This document shows, one piece after another, positions 44,285-53,812 of a DNA stretch of 64,000 bases. Numbering within the stretch: the stretch's first letter is position 1; the number at the start of each line of letters is the position of its first letter. Below the pieces are notes generated by a model. It saw only the letters and a program-made list of their open reading frames with translations, was not told the origin of the DNA and searched no databases. The translations under genes were made by a program, and so were the position numbers. The stretch is from JAAFHZ01 sp964247085 (lineage in GTDB: Bacteria > Cyanobacteriota > Cyanobacteriia > Cyanobacteriales > Chamaesiphonaceae): the NCBI GenBank assembly GCA_964247085.1, contig CAXTSX010000012.1, positions 19,701 through 83,700 of the forward strand, written 5' to 3'.

Positions 44285-45424
44285 CTAACACGCCTGGATA
44301 TCCTTTGCCAACTGCTGAAGACGTTGTTCTCGATCGATCATCATTGGGCTATATTCTACATTCACCGCCGCCAACATTTTTTTCCAGCGATAGACCCAAT
44401 CATGCCGTAGTAGCGAGTTAACAACATTGCGCCGCCGGATTCTTTCCAATCTTTCTGGTTGAGCATCTAACTCTGCGATCGCCGTCAGAATATCTTGATC
44501 GCGAGGATCGACTTTAATCACAATGTCTTCCCAATCAAAATATTGCGAGAAAATATCACTAGCTGGTGACATCCCCAGCATGATCGTACCGGCAGCGGCT
44601 CCTTCAAAAAAACGACTACCCATTTCTTGCGATTTACCAATAGTCGCTGCTTCATCGAATTTAGCAAAATAATTAATACTATAACGACTTCTTTGCAACA
44701 AACTAATCAACTTTAGGCGATGTTCCAGATGATTGTCTATTTTGAGAGCCTGTTTTTTGATGGTGTCATAGTAATAAAATAAGTTGCTGCTTTGAGCCTT
44801 TTCAATTAGAGGTGCATGCACTTGTGGCGCTCTCCGACCGAGAGAACAAACATCGATCGAACGTTGGGGAGGTTTGGGATAAGGGCAAAATTTCAGAGCG
44901 TCTACTCCAAAAGGAATATGGGTGACTGGTCGATTGATTATATTGCTCAATCTGGAATAGCAATAATCAGAGCTGACAAAAACGTGATCGAAATTCCGAA
45001 AAGGTTCTTGCAACATTCGCCAGTTGCTTAAGTCCGGTTCAAACATTTCGGTAATGTAGCAAGCTGTATGTTTACATTTATCCCGCCACCCTTGAATCAA
45101 ACCGATCAATTGCAGATCCCAAGGAACATTGACCACGACCAATAACAAGTCATATTCGTGATCAATTACAAACTCTTTGGGATATGGGGTGATTTTTTCC
45201 GCTAACCGTTCTGACCTGCCAACATATTTGGCAAACCGATAAAGCTTCCGCAGGGAGTCATAAGTATTGACTGGGGCAAATAAATCGGCTTCTTCAAAAT
45301 CACAAATCAAATCTTCAAACTCATACAGAGCACAACTGGCCGCATCGCAGTTAAAGCCGCGCATGGAAGCAACTAGAATACGAGCTGATTTTTTTTTATT
45401 GATATGAGAAGAACTGGTGGACAT
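44285..45424 (-). CDS. Glycosyltransferase (CgeB-like / GT4-type)
   Basis: A 379-residue soluble protein. The C-terminal domain carries a donor-site signature, GSRFFEGAAAGTIMLGMSPA, followed by DPRDQDILTAIAEL, as in Glyco_trans_1_2/CgeB-type transferases. The N-terminal Rossmann half includes HVFVSSDYCYSRL and ITHIPFGVD-like VTHIPFGVDALKF. It should transfer a sugar from a nucleotide donor to an unknown acceptor. It stands alone, with no polysaccharide cluster around it. Confidence 0.82.
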   Translation of the reverse strand: MSTSSSHINKKKSARILVASMRGFNCDAASCALYEFEDLICDFEEADLFAPVNTYDSLRKLYRFAKYVGRSERLAEKITPYPKEFVIDHEYDLLLVVVNVPWDLQLIGLIQGWRDKCKHTACYITEMFEPDLSNWRMLQEPFRNFDHVFVSSDYCYSRLSNIINRPVTHIPFGVDALKFCPYPKPPQRSIDVCSLGRRAPQVHAPLIEKAQSSNLFYYYDTIKKQALKIDNHLEHRLKLISLLQRSRYSINYFAKFDEAATIGKSQEMGSRFFEGAAAGTIMLGMSPASDIFSQYFDWEDIVIKVDPRDQDILTAIAELDAQPERLERIRRRNVVNSLLRHDWVYRWKKMLAAVNVEYSPMMIDREQRLQQLAKDIQAC

Positions 45425-45575
45425 ATTGCTAGAAAATCACCCAGGATTTAAGTTAAATACATAAAATTACTGAATATCAGGCAGCAGTTGCTCAGAATTT
45501 CAATGTTTCTATTCTATGCCTTAAGTTAGACAACTTCAGCAAAGCCTAAAACAAAACCCGTTGGAATAGACTAGA

Positions 45576-46880
45576 CTAGTCTGTCTGAGTGGGCAGGGTG
45601 ACAGTGACCGTAGTCCCCACATTTACCTTGCTTTCGATCGATACATTCCCTTGATAGCGGTGGGCAATAGCCTGGACGATCGATAGCCCCAAACCAGAGC
45701 CACCACCCACATTCCCAGCAGTTGACCTAGCTGGATATACCCGATAAAAACGGTCTAATAGCCTTGGCAAATCAGTTTCTTCAATACCAATGCCCTGATC
45801 TTGTACTTGTACTTGCAACAGGGGCGGGCTAGATTTAGGGATAGCCTGCAGATGAATGGCAATTACTGAATCGGTTTGATGTTCTGATGGTGCTGGAGTG
45901 TACTGTATAGCATTAGTAATCAGATTAGTGAAGAGTCGGGCTAGCTCATCCCAGTTCCCCATCACATTGAATTCGATCGGATGATCAGCAATCTTGATCT
46001 GGAACTGGATGCCTTTAGCCGTAGCTGCTAATTGTTGTTCTTCCATGACTTCTACCAATAACGCATCCAACGGAATTTGCTCGGTTTTAATCGGCGCATT
46101 ACTGTCTTGACGTGCTAAAAATAGCAAATCATCCACTAGCCGCCCCAGTCTGCGGGTGAGGCGTTCGATGACTTGCCATTGCTGCCTTTGTTCGGTGGGT
46201 AGTTGGGCATTAGTCGCTAAAGCTACCTGGACATTGGTTTGAATAGTAGCTAACGGATTGCGTAACTCGTGGGAAGCATCTGCTGTAAACTGTTTGAGCT
46301 GCTGGTAGGAAGCCTTGATGGGTTCCATCGCCAAGCCCGATAGAAACCAACCCACCGCCGAGACAGCGACCATCATCAGGGATGTACCGACTAATAAATC
46401 GATAAACAAAAGCTGGCTGGGTTTAGTCACTTCAAACCAGGGATGACTGACCCGCAGCCAGCCCAAGGTCTGCTGGTGGAAACGTACTGGCTGAGTAATT
46501 TGTCGCAACAAGTGTTCGGGATCGATCGCGATGGTTTTGCCGTTAGCATTATGATGTAGCGGTGCCTGTAGGGGTTCTGGCCAAGTTGACCACAGTAATT
46601 TGTCTTGCAGATCAAATAACTCCAGATCAATATGGTCATCTTCTAAGTCGGCGAAATTATTGTGAAAACTCTCGGCCACGTCAATTTGACCCTGCCGATC
46701 GATGGCGATCGATCGCCGCACTACTTCCACCACATGATCGAGGGTGTCATCAATTCGCTCAATCAGGGTGCCGCGCACATAGAAAAATACCCCACTGGCA
46801 AAAACCAGCAGCACCACTGCTGTCACGATCGCATACCAAATAGCCAGCCGACGGCGCGTAGCTTGAAACATGGCAGTCAC
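45576..46880 (-). CDS. Membrane sensor histidine kinase (RppB/NrsS-like layout)
   Basis: A 434-residue kinase. It has a first membrane helix at about 13-35, a periplasmic domain (about 36-155), a second helix at about 158-180, then HisKA with FTADASHELRNPLATIQTNV, and HATPase with NLITNAIQYTP, DQGIGIEETDL and GGGSGLGLSIVQ. The layout resembles cyanobacterial RppB/NrsS kinases; the signal cannot be predicted. The GTG start overlaps the deacetylase stop (GTGA), so translation is coupled. An ATG three codons on is possible. No response regulator lies next to it. Confidence 0.9.
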   Translation of the reverse strand: MTAMFQATRRRLAIWYAIVTAVVLLVFASGVFFYVRGTLIERIDDTLDHVVEVVRRSIAIDRQGQIDVAESFHNNFADLEDDHIDLELFDLQDKLLWSTWPEPLQAPLHHNANGKTIAIDPEHLLRQITQPVRFHQQTLGWLRVSHPWFEVTKPSQLLFIDLLVGTSLMMVAVSAVGWFLSGLAMEPIKASYQQLKQFTADASHELRNPLATIQTNVQVALATNAQLPTEQRQQWQVIERLTRRLGRLVDDLLFLARQDSNAPIKTEQIPLDALLVEVMEEQQLAATAKGIQFQIKIADHPIEFNVMGNWDELARLFTNLITNAIQYTPAPSEHQTDSVIAIHLQAIPKSSPPLLQVQVQDQGIGIEETDLPRLLDRFYRVYPARSTAGNVGGGSGLGLSIVQAIAHRYQGNVSIESKVNVGTTVTVTLPTQTD

Positions 46881-47788
46881 AATTTTTGCTGTTGATAAAC
46901 TTCCTTAGCCGCCCGAAACACCAAGGAATGGCGATAGACCAAACTATCTAAGTCGGCAGCGTAGCCACCGCCAATCACGTAGGCCACAGGATAACCTGCG
47001 CCCACGCAGGTACTCAAGACTTGCATATCGCGACAGAACAATCCCCGATCGGTTAAGGCTAACTTGCCCAGTCGATCGCTAATATGCGGGTCTACCCCGG
47101 CATCATATAGCACTAAATCTGGTTTAAAAGCTGCCAACAGATCAGGCAAATACTGCGCTAAGGTCTGTAAATATTCCTCGTCTTCCATGCCCTCGGCCAG
47201 GGGCACATCTAGATCGCTGACCTGCTTATGGTTAGGGAAGTTAATGCCGCAGTGCATCGAAAAAGTGAATACATGGGGGTCATGTTGAAAGATGGCGGCG
47301 GTGCCATCACCTTGATGCACATCTAAATCGACAATTAGTACCTTTTTAACGAGTCCTTCCTGTTGCAGTACCTTGGTGGCCATCGCCAAGTCATTGAAAA
47401 TGCAAAATCCCGAACCATAGCCTGGAAAAGCATGGTGAGTGCCGCCCGCCGAATTTCCGGCCAAGCCAAACTCCAGCGCCAATCTGGCAGCCAAGGTCGT
47501 TCCCCCCAGGGCAATCTGGGTACGATTCACCAATTGCGGACTCCAGGGCAGACCAATCCGGCGCATGGCTTGGGGACCGATCGATCCATCCTGGTAAGAC
47601 TGTACATAGGTGGGCGTATGCACCAACTCAATCCATTCACTGGGTGGTAATTCTGGTTGATACACCCGATCAACTACCCCCTCGGCCACCAATAGATCAT
47701 GTAAAATTCCAAACTTAGCCATCGGAAACCGGTGCCCAGCGGGCAAAGGTGTTACATAGTCGGGGTGATACACCAACGGTGGGGACAT
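46877..47788 (-). CDS. Histone deacetylase family (AcuC/APAH-like) protein
   Basis: A 303-residue arginase/deacetylase-fold protein. Zinc and catalytic motifs are intact: GGTHHAFPGYGSGFCIFND with the His pair, VLIVDLDVHQGDGTA with the metal Asp and His, and DLVLYDAGVDPH. Bacterial members deacetylate acetyl-lysine, acetylpolyamines or acetoin-pathway proteins. The substrate here is unknown. It overlaps the downstream histidine kinase by four bases. Its 5' end is 39 bases from the divergent CyanoP gene. Confidence 0.93.
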   Translation of the reverse strand: MSPPLVYHPDYVTPLPAGHRFPMAKFGILHDLLVAEGVVDRVYQPELPPSEWIELVHTPTYVQSYQDGSIGPQAMRRIGLPWSPQLVNRTQIALGGTTLAARLALEFGLAGNSAGGTHHAFPGYGSGFCIFNDLAMATKVLQQEGLVKKVLIVDLDVHQGDGTAAIFQHDPHVFTFSMHCGINFPNHKQVSDLDVPLAEGMEDEEYLQTLAQYLPDLLAAFKPDLVLYDAGVDPHISDRLGKLALTDRGLFCRDMQVLSTCVGAGYPVAYVIGGGYAADLDSLVYRHSLVFRAAKEVYQQQKL

Positions 47789-47827
47789 TGCGGTAAAGTA
47801 TTGTGTAGATATTCTTTTGAACTACTG

Positions 47828-48370
47828 ATGCTGAGACGAATTGCCAGACTACTAGTAACCCTATTGCTCATTGTACAGATCGGGGCAACGCCTGCCCAGG
47901 CTGCTAGCTTGAAGGGACATATTGATACTCTTGATGGTTACAAGTTTCTCTATCCCAATGGTTGGGTAGAAGTGCCGTTCAAGAGTGATGCCGATACGGT
48001 ATATCACGACCTGATTGAACCAACTGAAAATGTCAGCGTGATTATTAGTCAAGTGCCTGGCAATAAAAAATTGACTGATTTAGGTACTCCCACTGAGGTT
48101 GGAGTGAAGTTGGGCAAAAGTGCAATCGCTCCCCCTGGATCAGGCCGGGAAGCGGATTTGACCAGCGCTGAAACCGAAGAAATCCAAGGTAAAACCTATT
48201 ACTACCTAGAATATTTAGTAAAAATTGGTGAAAAACAACGTTACAACCTGGCCAGCGTGGTAGTAAGTCGGGGCAAACTATTTACCTGCAATGCTTCTAC
48301 CACCGCGCGGCGCTGGCCAAAAATGAAAAAAACCCTCACCGAAATGATTCATTCTTTCAATGTCGCTTAA
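47828..48370 (+). CDS. psbP: Photosystem II CyanoP (PsbP-like) protein
   Basis: A 180-residue exported protein. Its signal peptide is cleaved near AQA-A (about residue 25). The PsbP fold starts DGYKFLYPNGWVEVPF and continues VYHDLIEPTENVSVIISQVP and KTYYYLEYLVKIGEK. CyanoP assists photosystem II assembly on the lumenal side. CyanoP of well-studied species is a lipoprotein (from memory), but here no lipobox cysteine occurs in the signal region. I take the ATG at 47828; a longer frame (47732) runs antisense into the deacetylase gene. The stop overlaps maf by 11 bases. Confidence 0.92.
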   Translation: MLRRIARLLVTLLLIVQIGATPAQAASLKGHIDTLDGYKFLYPNGWVEVPFKSDADTVYHDLIEPTENVSVIISQVPGNKKLTDLGTPTEVGVKLGKSAIAPPGSGREADLTSAETEEIQGKTYYYLEYLVKIGEKQRYNLASVVVSRGKLFTCNASTTARRWPKMKKTLTEMIHSFNVA

Positions 48371-48953
48371 CTTGCCCCCGATTGTTTTGGCCTCTGCTTC
48401 CCCGGCGCGGCGGCGCTTGCTGCAAACCATTGGCATTGAGCCACTGATTGAGGTGAGTAATTTTGATGAAGACCAAATCCAGATGGCTGACCCGCAAGAG
48501 TTAGTCCAGGCACTGGCTTTAGCCAAGGCCAAAACCGTCAGCGATCGATTAACTTACGATCATTGCGTGGTGTTAGGCTGTGATTCAATTTTGTGGTTTA
48601 ATGGCCAGGCTCAAGGCAAACCTCCTAATGCCGCGACGGCCATCCAACGTTGGCAGGAGATGCGGGGTGAGGTGGGGTCGATCTATACTGGTCATGTTAT
48701 GATCGATCGCCAAAAGCAACAGACAATCATCCGGTGCGGCTGTACTAAAGTTTTTTTTGGGCAAGTGAGCGATCGGCAAATTGCTGCCTATGTGGCTACC
48801 GGAGAACCGCTAAAATGTGCCGGAGGCTTTGCCTTAGAAGGGATGGGCGGGCTGTTGGTTGATAAGATTGAAGGCTGTCATACCAACGTAATTGGTTTGA
48901 GCTTGCCGTTGATTCGTTCCATGCTGACTAGCCTTGGCTATGATGTCATCTAG
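48360..48953 (+). CDS. maf: Maf-like nucleoside triphosphate pyrophosphatase
   Basis: A 197-residue house-cleaning pyrophosphatase that removes modified or non-canonical nucleotides. It has the family start IVLASASPARRRLLQTIGIE, the catalytic region VVLGCDSILWF, and the C-terminal AGGFALEGMGGLLVDKIEGC with GLSLPLIRSML. The length is typical. The ATG lies inside the 3' end of psbP (11-base overlap), suggesting coupled translation. Confidence 0.94.
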   Translation: MSLNLPPIVLASASPARRRLLQTIGIEPLIEVSNFDEDQIQMADPQELVQALALAKAKTVSDRLTYDHCVVLGCDSILWFNGQAQGKPPNAATAIQRWQEMRGEVGSIYTGHVMIDRQKQQTIIRCGCTKVFFGQVSDRQIAAYVATGEPLKCAGGFALEGMGGLLVDKIEGCHTNVIGLSLPLIRSMLTSLGYDVI

Positions 48954-48993
48954 CTGGTGAACAAGACATTCGCACGTACTGTATGGGGAAAGT

Positions 48994-50196
48994 ATGACCG
49001 CTAGTAGAGAGTTCCAAGAGCATTTACAGGCCGGACAGATGGCCGAGGCGATCGCCTTGGTAATTAGCCAATTGGTGGAACTGGATGTTATCACTGAGTT
49101 GGCTGCTACTGAAACTCATCCCTCCAGCCGTTTGAGTACCAAAATTAGTTTACTGACTGGGAAAATCACTACCGCAGTTAATCCAGAGTTGTTGAGTTGG
49201 GAGTCTTCCCGCCAAATCCTAGATTTTCATACAGCCCAAATTACGGCCACCAATGAAGTTGTTCGCGATCATCTGCACAGTCTGCGCGAATTGCTGCAAA
49301 TTCTGGGCGGTGCTGTTCCGGCGCTTTCCACTAACTCGACACCCCATCCCACTATTCCAAGTTCTGCTCAGATTGTCGATCGAATTGCCGACGAGCCCAA
49401 CTTAGTAGACGTTTCAACAGACATTTCCAACGACTTATCTATTGTTTCCGATGTCTCAGTGTCAGAACCGCTATTGCCACTGCCACCAGTGGAGATGGTA
49501 ATAGTAGAGCCATCAGCCCCCATTGCTGCCCCCCCGCCGGTATCGGTAGTGGACATTGACAAAGCAGAAATCGCCAGCATCGCTGATGAATTCCAGGATA
49601 TTGAGAATCTGCTGCGACAGTCCGATCGGCATAAAACTGAAAATGGTTCCCGTGCATCAGCGGGGATGGCAGCGGCAGCAGCGCAAGCCGGTTCACCCAA
49701 ATTAGATGAAGCTAATACTATCCCCAATAAGTTTGATCAGGTCCTAAAATCAGCTGGGGTTAAAGAAAAAGAAGATGTGGCCAATAACCCTTTTACTTCT
49801 GGAGCGCTAGCAGCAGATGAACCGCAAAATGTTCAACCAGCAGCGCATCCCCATCATCCAGATGAGTTTGGTATCAATAAAGAATGGAATGAATGGTTGC
49901 TAGAAGAGGATGCCATTCTAGCTGAACTGTCTCAAGTTAGCGAAAAAGTAGCCAAGGATAAAATTCCAGAATGGGATGAGCATTGGTTTACCCCGAATGA
50001 GCCGCTAGCAGCCGTGGAGGACTGGGAAAGTTTTATCCCAGAATATGTGGATTTTGATGCTCCCGTCCAGCAGGGACAAGCCAATGTGCAACGATTTCGC
50101 CAGAATTTGGTCAATGATCCGCAGTTGATGAGTGAACTGTTAGCTGAACTAGATGATATTGAAAGGCTCAATAAAGATGAACATTCTAAGTCATAA
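48994..50196 (+). CDS. Hypothetical protein with disordered centre
   Basis: A 400-residue acidic protein. The N-terminal 110 residues are helical (REFQEHLQAGQMAEAIALVI, VVRDHLHSLRELLQILGG). A long Pro/Ala/Ser-rich linker (about 115-290) follows, then an acidic C-terminus with EWNEWLLEEDAILAEL and DPQLMSELLAELDDIERL. The arrangement suggests a cytoplasmic scaffold or adaptor. No family is named with confidence. Its last 11 bases overlap convergent coaE. Confidence 0.65.
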   Translation: MTASREFQEHLQAGQMAEAIALVISQLVELDVITELAATETHPSSRLSTKISLLTGKITTAVNPELLSWESSRQILDFHTAQITATNEVVRDHLHSLRELLQILGGAVPALSTNSTPHPTIPSSAQIVDRIADEPNLVDVSTDISNDLSIVSDVSVSEPLLPLPPVEMVIVEPSAPIAAPPPVSVVDIDKAEIASIADEFQDIENLLRQSDRHKTENGSRASAGMAAAAAQAGSPKLDEANTIPNKFDQVLKSAGVKEKEDVANNPFTSGALAADEPQNVQPAAHPHHPDEFGINKEWNEWLLEEDAILAELSQVSEKVAKDKIPEWDEHWFTPNEPLAAVEDWESFIPEYVDFDAPVQQGQANVQRFRQNLVNDPQLMSELLAELDDIERLNKDEHSKS

Positions 50197-50797
50197 CTAG
50201 CAGTCGATCGATCTGAGCCAACAACTCGGTTTCACTGCTAGAATTATCCAAAACTATATCGGCCAGTTTGATTTTCTCATTCAGAGACATTTGACTAGCA
50301 ATTCTGGCTTGAGCTTGCTCTAGGCTTAGCCCATTACGTTGTTGTAATCTAGCCAGCTGTTGTGCTGGGTCACAAGCCACCACCCACACCTCAGTCACCG
50401 TATCTTGCAAATGGGCTTCAAACAATAGCGGAATCACCGCCACTACAGTGGAGCTAGTCGCTTGTTGAATATTACGAGCAAAACATTCACGCACGTAAGG
50501 ATGAATGATCGATTCCAGCCAATGCTTTTCTGCAGATTGCTGAAAAATAATCTCGGCTAACTGCGACCGATCGAGTGTTCCATCCGCCAATAATAAATGA
50601 GAGCCGTATCGATCGACAATTTGGGTTAGGGCGGAGCTACCGGGTATCACGGCTTGTCGAGCATAAACATCGGCATCAAATACTGGCAGGTGGTGATGCG
50701 CGGCTAAATACTTAGAGACCGTGCTTTTGCCGGTGCTAATGCCGCCAGTTAGCCCAATGATGCGCTGCACCCTAGGTGGAGACTTCTGAAAATTCAA
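50186..50797 (-). CDS. coaE: Dephospho-CoA kinase
   Basis: A 203-residue P-loop kinase that phosphorylates dephospho-CoA in the last step of CoA synthesis. The P-loop is GLTGGISTGKSTVSKYLAAH, the lid and acceptor regions include VFDADVYARQAV and VVAVIPLLFEAHLQ. The start is ambiguous: the ATG at 50797 makes a 26-base overlap with the upstream VOC gene, while a GTG at 50770 starts just after that gene's stop and gives the usual QRIIGLTGG beginning. Confidence 0.93.
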   Translation of the reverse strand: MNFQKSPPRVQRIIGLTGGISTGKSTVSKYLAAHHHLPVFDADVYARQAVIPGSSALTQIVDRYGSHLLLADGTLDRSQLAEIIFQQSAEKHWLESIIHPYVRECFARNIQQATSSTVVAVIPLLFEAHLQDTVTEVWVVACDPAQQLARLQQRNGLSLEQAQARIASQMSLNEKIKLADIVLDNSSSETELLAQIDRLLVMT

Positions 50798-51299
50798 TCA
50801 CTCGACCGTCATAGTCCTTGACCATAAAGTTGAGGGGCTGTTCGCGCTGGATTTTGTGCTTCAGGCCGCGTGCTTGAATCCGCATCAGGAGCATTTCTAG
50901 GCATTCGCGATCAAAACAGACATGTCGGTCCCGGTCCTTATCAGAAATGTTGGCACCGGTAATAATATGCAGCTGAGTATTTTTCTTAAGCTGGTACCAC
51001 AGACCATCGGAAGGACGATTGCCGCGTACCGCAGACCTGCCCATTGGGGCGGACAAATATATGGGGTCCAGTCCAGCGCCACCAAGGCTTTGCTCGTAGT
51101 CGTAGTAGTAATGCAAGGGCACATCAGCCACTGGCAAGTTGAGCATACCCTCGTACAAGTCTCTAGCACCTTCTAAATCGGACACCATCAGGGTATGCAC
51201 CTTTGGAGCACTAGTCAAAAACATCCACATAGCTCCAGCATAGGCGGCTAGGAGCAGCACCATGATGCCTTGGGTAGAAAAGAGACTATCGAGTGGCAT
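50772..51299 (-). CDS. VOC (glyoxalase-like) domain protein with N-terminal membrane helix
   Basis: A 175-residue protein. A hydrophobic segment at about 11-29 (IMVLLLAAYAGAMWMFLT) anchors it, followed by a glyoxalase/bleomycin-resistance fold: VHTLMVSDLEGARDLYEGML, DRDRHVCFDRECLEMLLMRI and VKDYDGRVIEFSEVS. Metal-binding residues of true enzymes are not clear. The function is unknown. It is closely linked to coaE, with overlapping ends. Confidence 0.8.
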   Translation of the reverse strand: MPLDSLFSTQGIMVLLLAAYAGAMWMFLTSAPKVHTLMVSDLEGARDLYEGMLNLPVADVPLHYYYDYEQSLGGAGLDPIYLSAPMGRSAVRGNRPSDGLWYQLKKNTQLHIITGANISDKDRDRHVCFDRECLEMLLMRIQARGLKHKIQREQPLNFMVKDYDGRVIEFSEVST

Positions 51300-51555
51300 A
51301 GTGGTATTTCTAGGATCTGACGACTAAATTCTAATGACCAGTATAGATCGGTTTATTAATTTCGTGCTGCTCGGAGATCGTCTGGCTTTTGGAATCAGTA
51401 ATCTAGCCGATCAAAACTGGCTTTTTGGAATTTGAAGGTAGACGAAATTCTTCCTCACAAGTTCCTCAACTGAATACTTTATGCTGTAGTTCTGATGGAG
51501 TGAAATAGACTGAGTAAATTTAAAATCGACATTATTGAATATAAGGGATAGTTCT

Positions 51556-51864
51556 ATGACACTAGTTAAGCATCAATCATTGGAAATATTGAACAATAAG
51601 GTATTAATCAAGATTGCCGCTCTCTTGACCAACGCCTTTGATTTGGCTAATGCTTTGGATTTTTTGGAAAGAGCTTGGTGGGTCGAAGTTTTTACCGCTC
51701 AGCCGAAATGTACTTATTATTTTGGTCCCTTTGCGAAGGTAGAAGAAGCGATCGGAGCAGCGTCAGGCTATGTCGAAGACTTAGAGGATGAAGCTGCCCA
51801 GGGTATTCAGACCCAGGTGAAACGCTGTAAACCACATCAACTTACTATTGACCACACCATGTAG
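51556..51864 (+). CDS. DUF1816 domain protein
   Basis: A 102-residue protein with the DUF1816 core AWWVEVFTAQPKCTYYFGPF and AIGAASGYVEDLEDEAAQGI. This small domain is common in cyanobacteria, and some members resemble phycobilisome linker parts; no activity is established. The ATG at 51556 is preceded by an AGGGAT site, so the TTG at 51535 is not used. It is a single gene upstream of pyk. Confidence 0.85.
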   Translation: MTLVKHQSLEILNNKVLIKIAALLTNAFDLANALDFLERAWWVEVFTAQPKCTYYFGPFAKVEEAIGAASGYVEDLEDEAAQGIQTQVKRCKPHQLTIDHTM

Positions 51865-51998
51865 GAAAATAAATGTCTGATGAAGTTACGCTGAATTTAT
51901 GGATGGGGCTTATTTGATTATCTCTGCTGCCGGGTGTCATTTTCTGTGATAATATCCGAACTGCCTGAGTATCAGCCCCTATTCGCAACATTTCCCCC

Positions 51999-53750
51999 AT
52001 GCCATCGTCAGACTTCCAACGCCGTACCAAGATCGTTGCAACCATTGGGCCTGCGACCAGTAGCCCCCAGGTACTCAAAGAGCTGATTCTCGCTGGGGCT
52101 ACCACGCTGCGGTTAAACTTTTCCCATGGCACCCATGACGATCACCTCACCAGCATTCGTCTAATTAGACAGATATCTCATGAACTGGAAAGACCAGTGG
52201 GAATCTTACAAGATTTACAGGGGCCGAAGATTCGGTTGGGTAAGTTTACGGATGGATCGATCGTCCTTAAAAATGGCGATCCTTTCCTATTGACCAGTCG
52301 CGATATTCCCGGCACCCAAACCGAGAGTTCCGTGACCTACGACAAGCTGGCGGCTGAAGTACCCGCTGGTGCTGTGATCCTATTGGATGATGGCAAAGTA
52401 GAAATGGTGGTAGAAAGCGTTGATCATAGCGGCGAGTCTTTGCAATGTCGGGTGGTCGTTGGTGGTAAGCTCTCCAATAGCAAGGGGGTGAATTTCCCTG
52501 GTGTTTACCTGTCCATTAAAGCCATGACCGACAAAGATCGGCGGGATTTAATGTTTGGTTTAGACCAAGGTGTAGATTGGGTGGCTTTGAGCTTTGTCCG
52601 TAACCCTGCAGACGTTTTAGAAATTAAAGAACTAATTGCTAATGCCGGTAAAGAAGTTCCGGTCATTGCCAAAATTGAAAAGCATGAAGCGATCGAACAA
52701 ATGGAGGCTGTCTTATCCCTTTGTGATGGTGTCATGGTAGCCCGGGGTGACTTAGGCGTAGAACTACCCGCCGAAGATGTACCAATTTTGCAGAAGCAAT
52801 TAATTGCCACCGCCAACCGCCTGGGGATTCCGATTATCACCGCCACCCAAATGTTGGACAGCATGGTAAACAACCCCCGCGCCACCAGAGCCGAGATTTC
52901 GGATGTGGCCAATGCCATTATTGATGGTACCGATGCCGTGATGCTCTCCAATGAAACCGCTGTCGGCGAATTTCCGGTAGAAGCCGTCAAAATGATGGCC
53001 AAAATTGCTATTCGGACTGAGCGCGAGCGTCTCGGTCGCCGGATCGAAGATACCAAAAAATCGATTCCTAATGCGATTAGCTCTGCCGTGGCTAGTATTG
53101 CCGAACAGCTGGATGCCGCCGCCATTATGTCCTTAACCAAAACCGGTTCTACCGCTCGGAGCATCTCCAAATTCCGCCCGCAGCAACCCATTCTGGCCAT
53201 CACAGCCCATATGGACGTGGCTCGTCGCCTGCAGATGGTTTGGGGCGTAAAACCGCTGTTAGTACTAGATCTACCTAGTACTGGAGAGACTTTTCAAGCA
53301 GCAGTCAAAATTGCGCAAAGCAATAATCTGCTGAAAGAAGGAGACTTAGTAGTCTTGAGTTCTGGTACCCAGGGGGTAGCTGGTTCCACGGACCTAATTA
53401 AAGTTGAGGTAGTAACAGCAGTGTTAGGTCAGGGCAAGGGTCTTGGTCAAGAGGCTGTAACTGGTGTAGCCAGAGTGGTCAACAATATCAAAGATGTCAA
53501 TAGTTTTCGAGCTGGGGATATTTTAGTGGCGCAGTCTACCGATGCAAGTTACCTAGATGCGATTCGCAAGGCAGCGGGAATTATTGTGGAAGATGAAAGC
53601 TTAACTTGCCATGCCTCTACCTTGGGCTTACGTTTGGGAAAACCAGTGATTGTGGGGGTCAAGGATGCCACTACCAAAATTCGTGATCAGTCCGTAATTA
53701 CCTTGGATGTGCTGCGTGGTCTAATTTACTCTGGCAAGATTGATATCTAA
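51999..53750 (+). CDS. pyk: Pyruvate kinase with C-terminal PEP-utilising domain
   Basis: A 583-residue glycolytic enzyme converting PEP and ADP to pyruvate and ATP. The N-terminal TKIVATIGPAT, LRLNFSHGTHDDH and the active-site signature IAKIEKHEAIEQM are intact. After the allosteric C domain, residues about 480-583 add a mobile PEP-utilising domain (FRAGDILVAQSTDASYLDAI, CHASTLGLRLGKPVIVG), as in Bacillus and many cyanobacterial enzymes. A strong terminator follows. Confidence 0.96.
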   Translation: MPSSDFQRRTKIVATIGPATSSPQVLKELILAGATTLRLNFSHGTHDDHLTSIRLIRQISHELERPVGILQDLQGPKIRLGKFTDGSIVLKNGDPFLLTSRDIPGTQTESSVTYDKLAAEVPAGAVILLDDGKVEMVVESVDHSGESLQCRVVVGGKLSNSKGVNFPGVYLSIKAMTDKDRRDLMFGLDQGVDWVALSFVRNPADVLEIKELIANAGKEVPVIAKIEKHEAIEQMEAVLSLCDGVMVARGDLGVELPAEDVPILQKQLIATANRLGIPIITATQMLDSMVNNPRATRAEISDVANAIIDGTDAVMLSNETAVGEFPVEAVKMMAKIAIRTERERLGRRIEDTKKSIPNAISSAVASIAEQLDAAAIMSLTKTGSTARSISKFRPQQPILAITAHMDVARRLQMVWGVKPLLVLDLPSTGETFQAAVKIAQSNNLLKEGDLVVLSSGTQGVAGSTDLIKVEVVTAVLGQGKGLGQEAVTGVARVVNNIKDVNSFRAGDILVAQSTDASYLDAIRKAAGIIVEDESLTCHASTLGLRLGKPVIVGVKDATTKIRDQSVITLDVLRGLIYSGKIDI

Positions 53751-53761
53751 TGTCCAAAAAA

Positions 53762-53802
53762 ATTGGGAGTAGAACAAGACTAATTCTAGTTCTACTCCCA
53801 AT
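53762..53802. terminator. Terminator hairpin between convergent pyk and aroH
   Basis: ATTGGGAGTAGAAC, a 13-base loop, then GTTCTACTCCCAAT form a perfect 14-bp stem. A run of A on the left side gives the U-tract for the leftward aroH transcript. It lies between the two convergent stops. Confidence 0.85.
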
Positions 53803-53812
53803 AGTGTTAATC

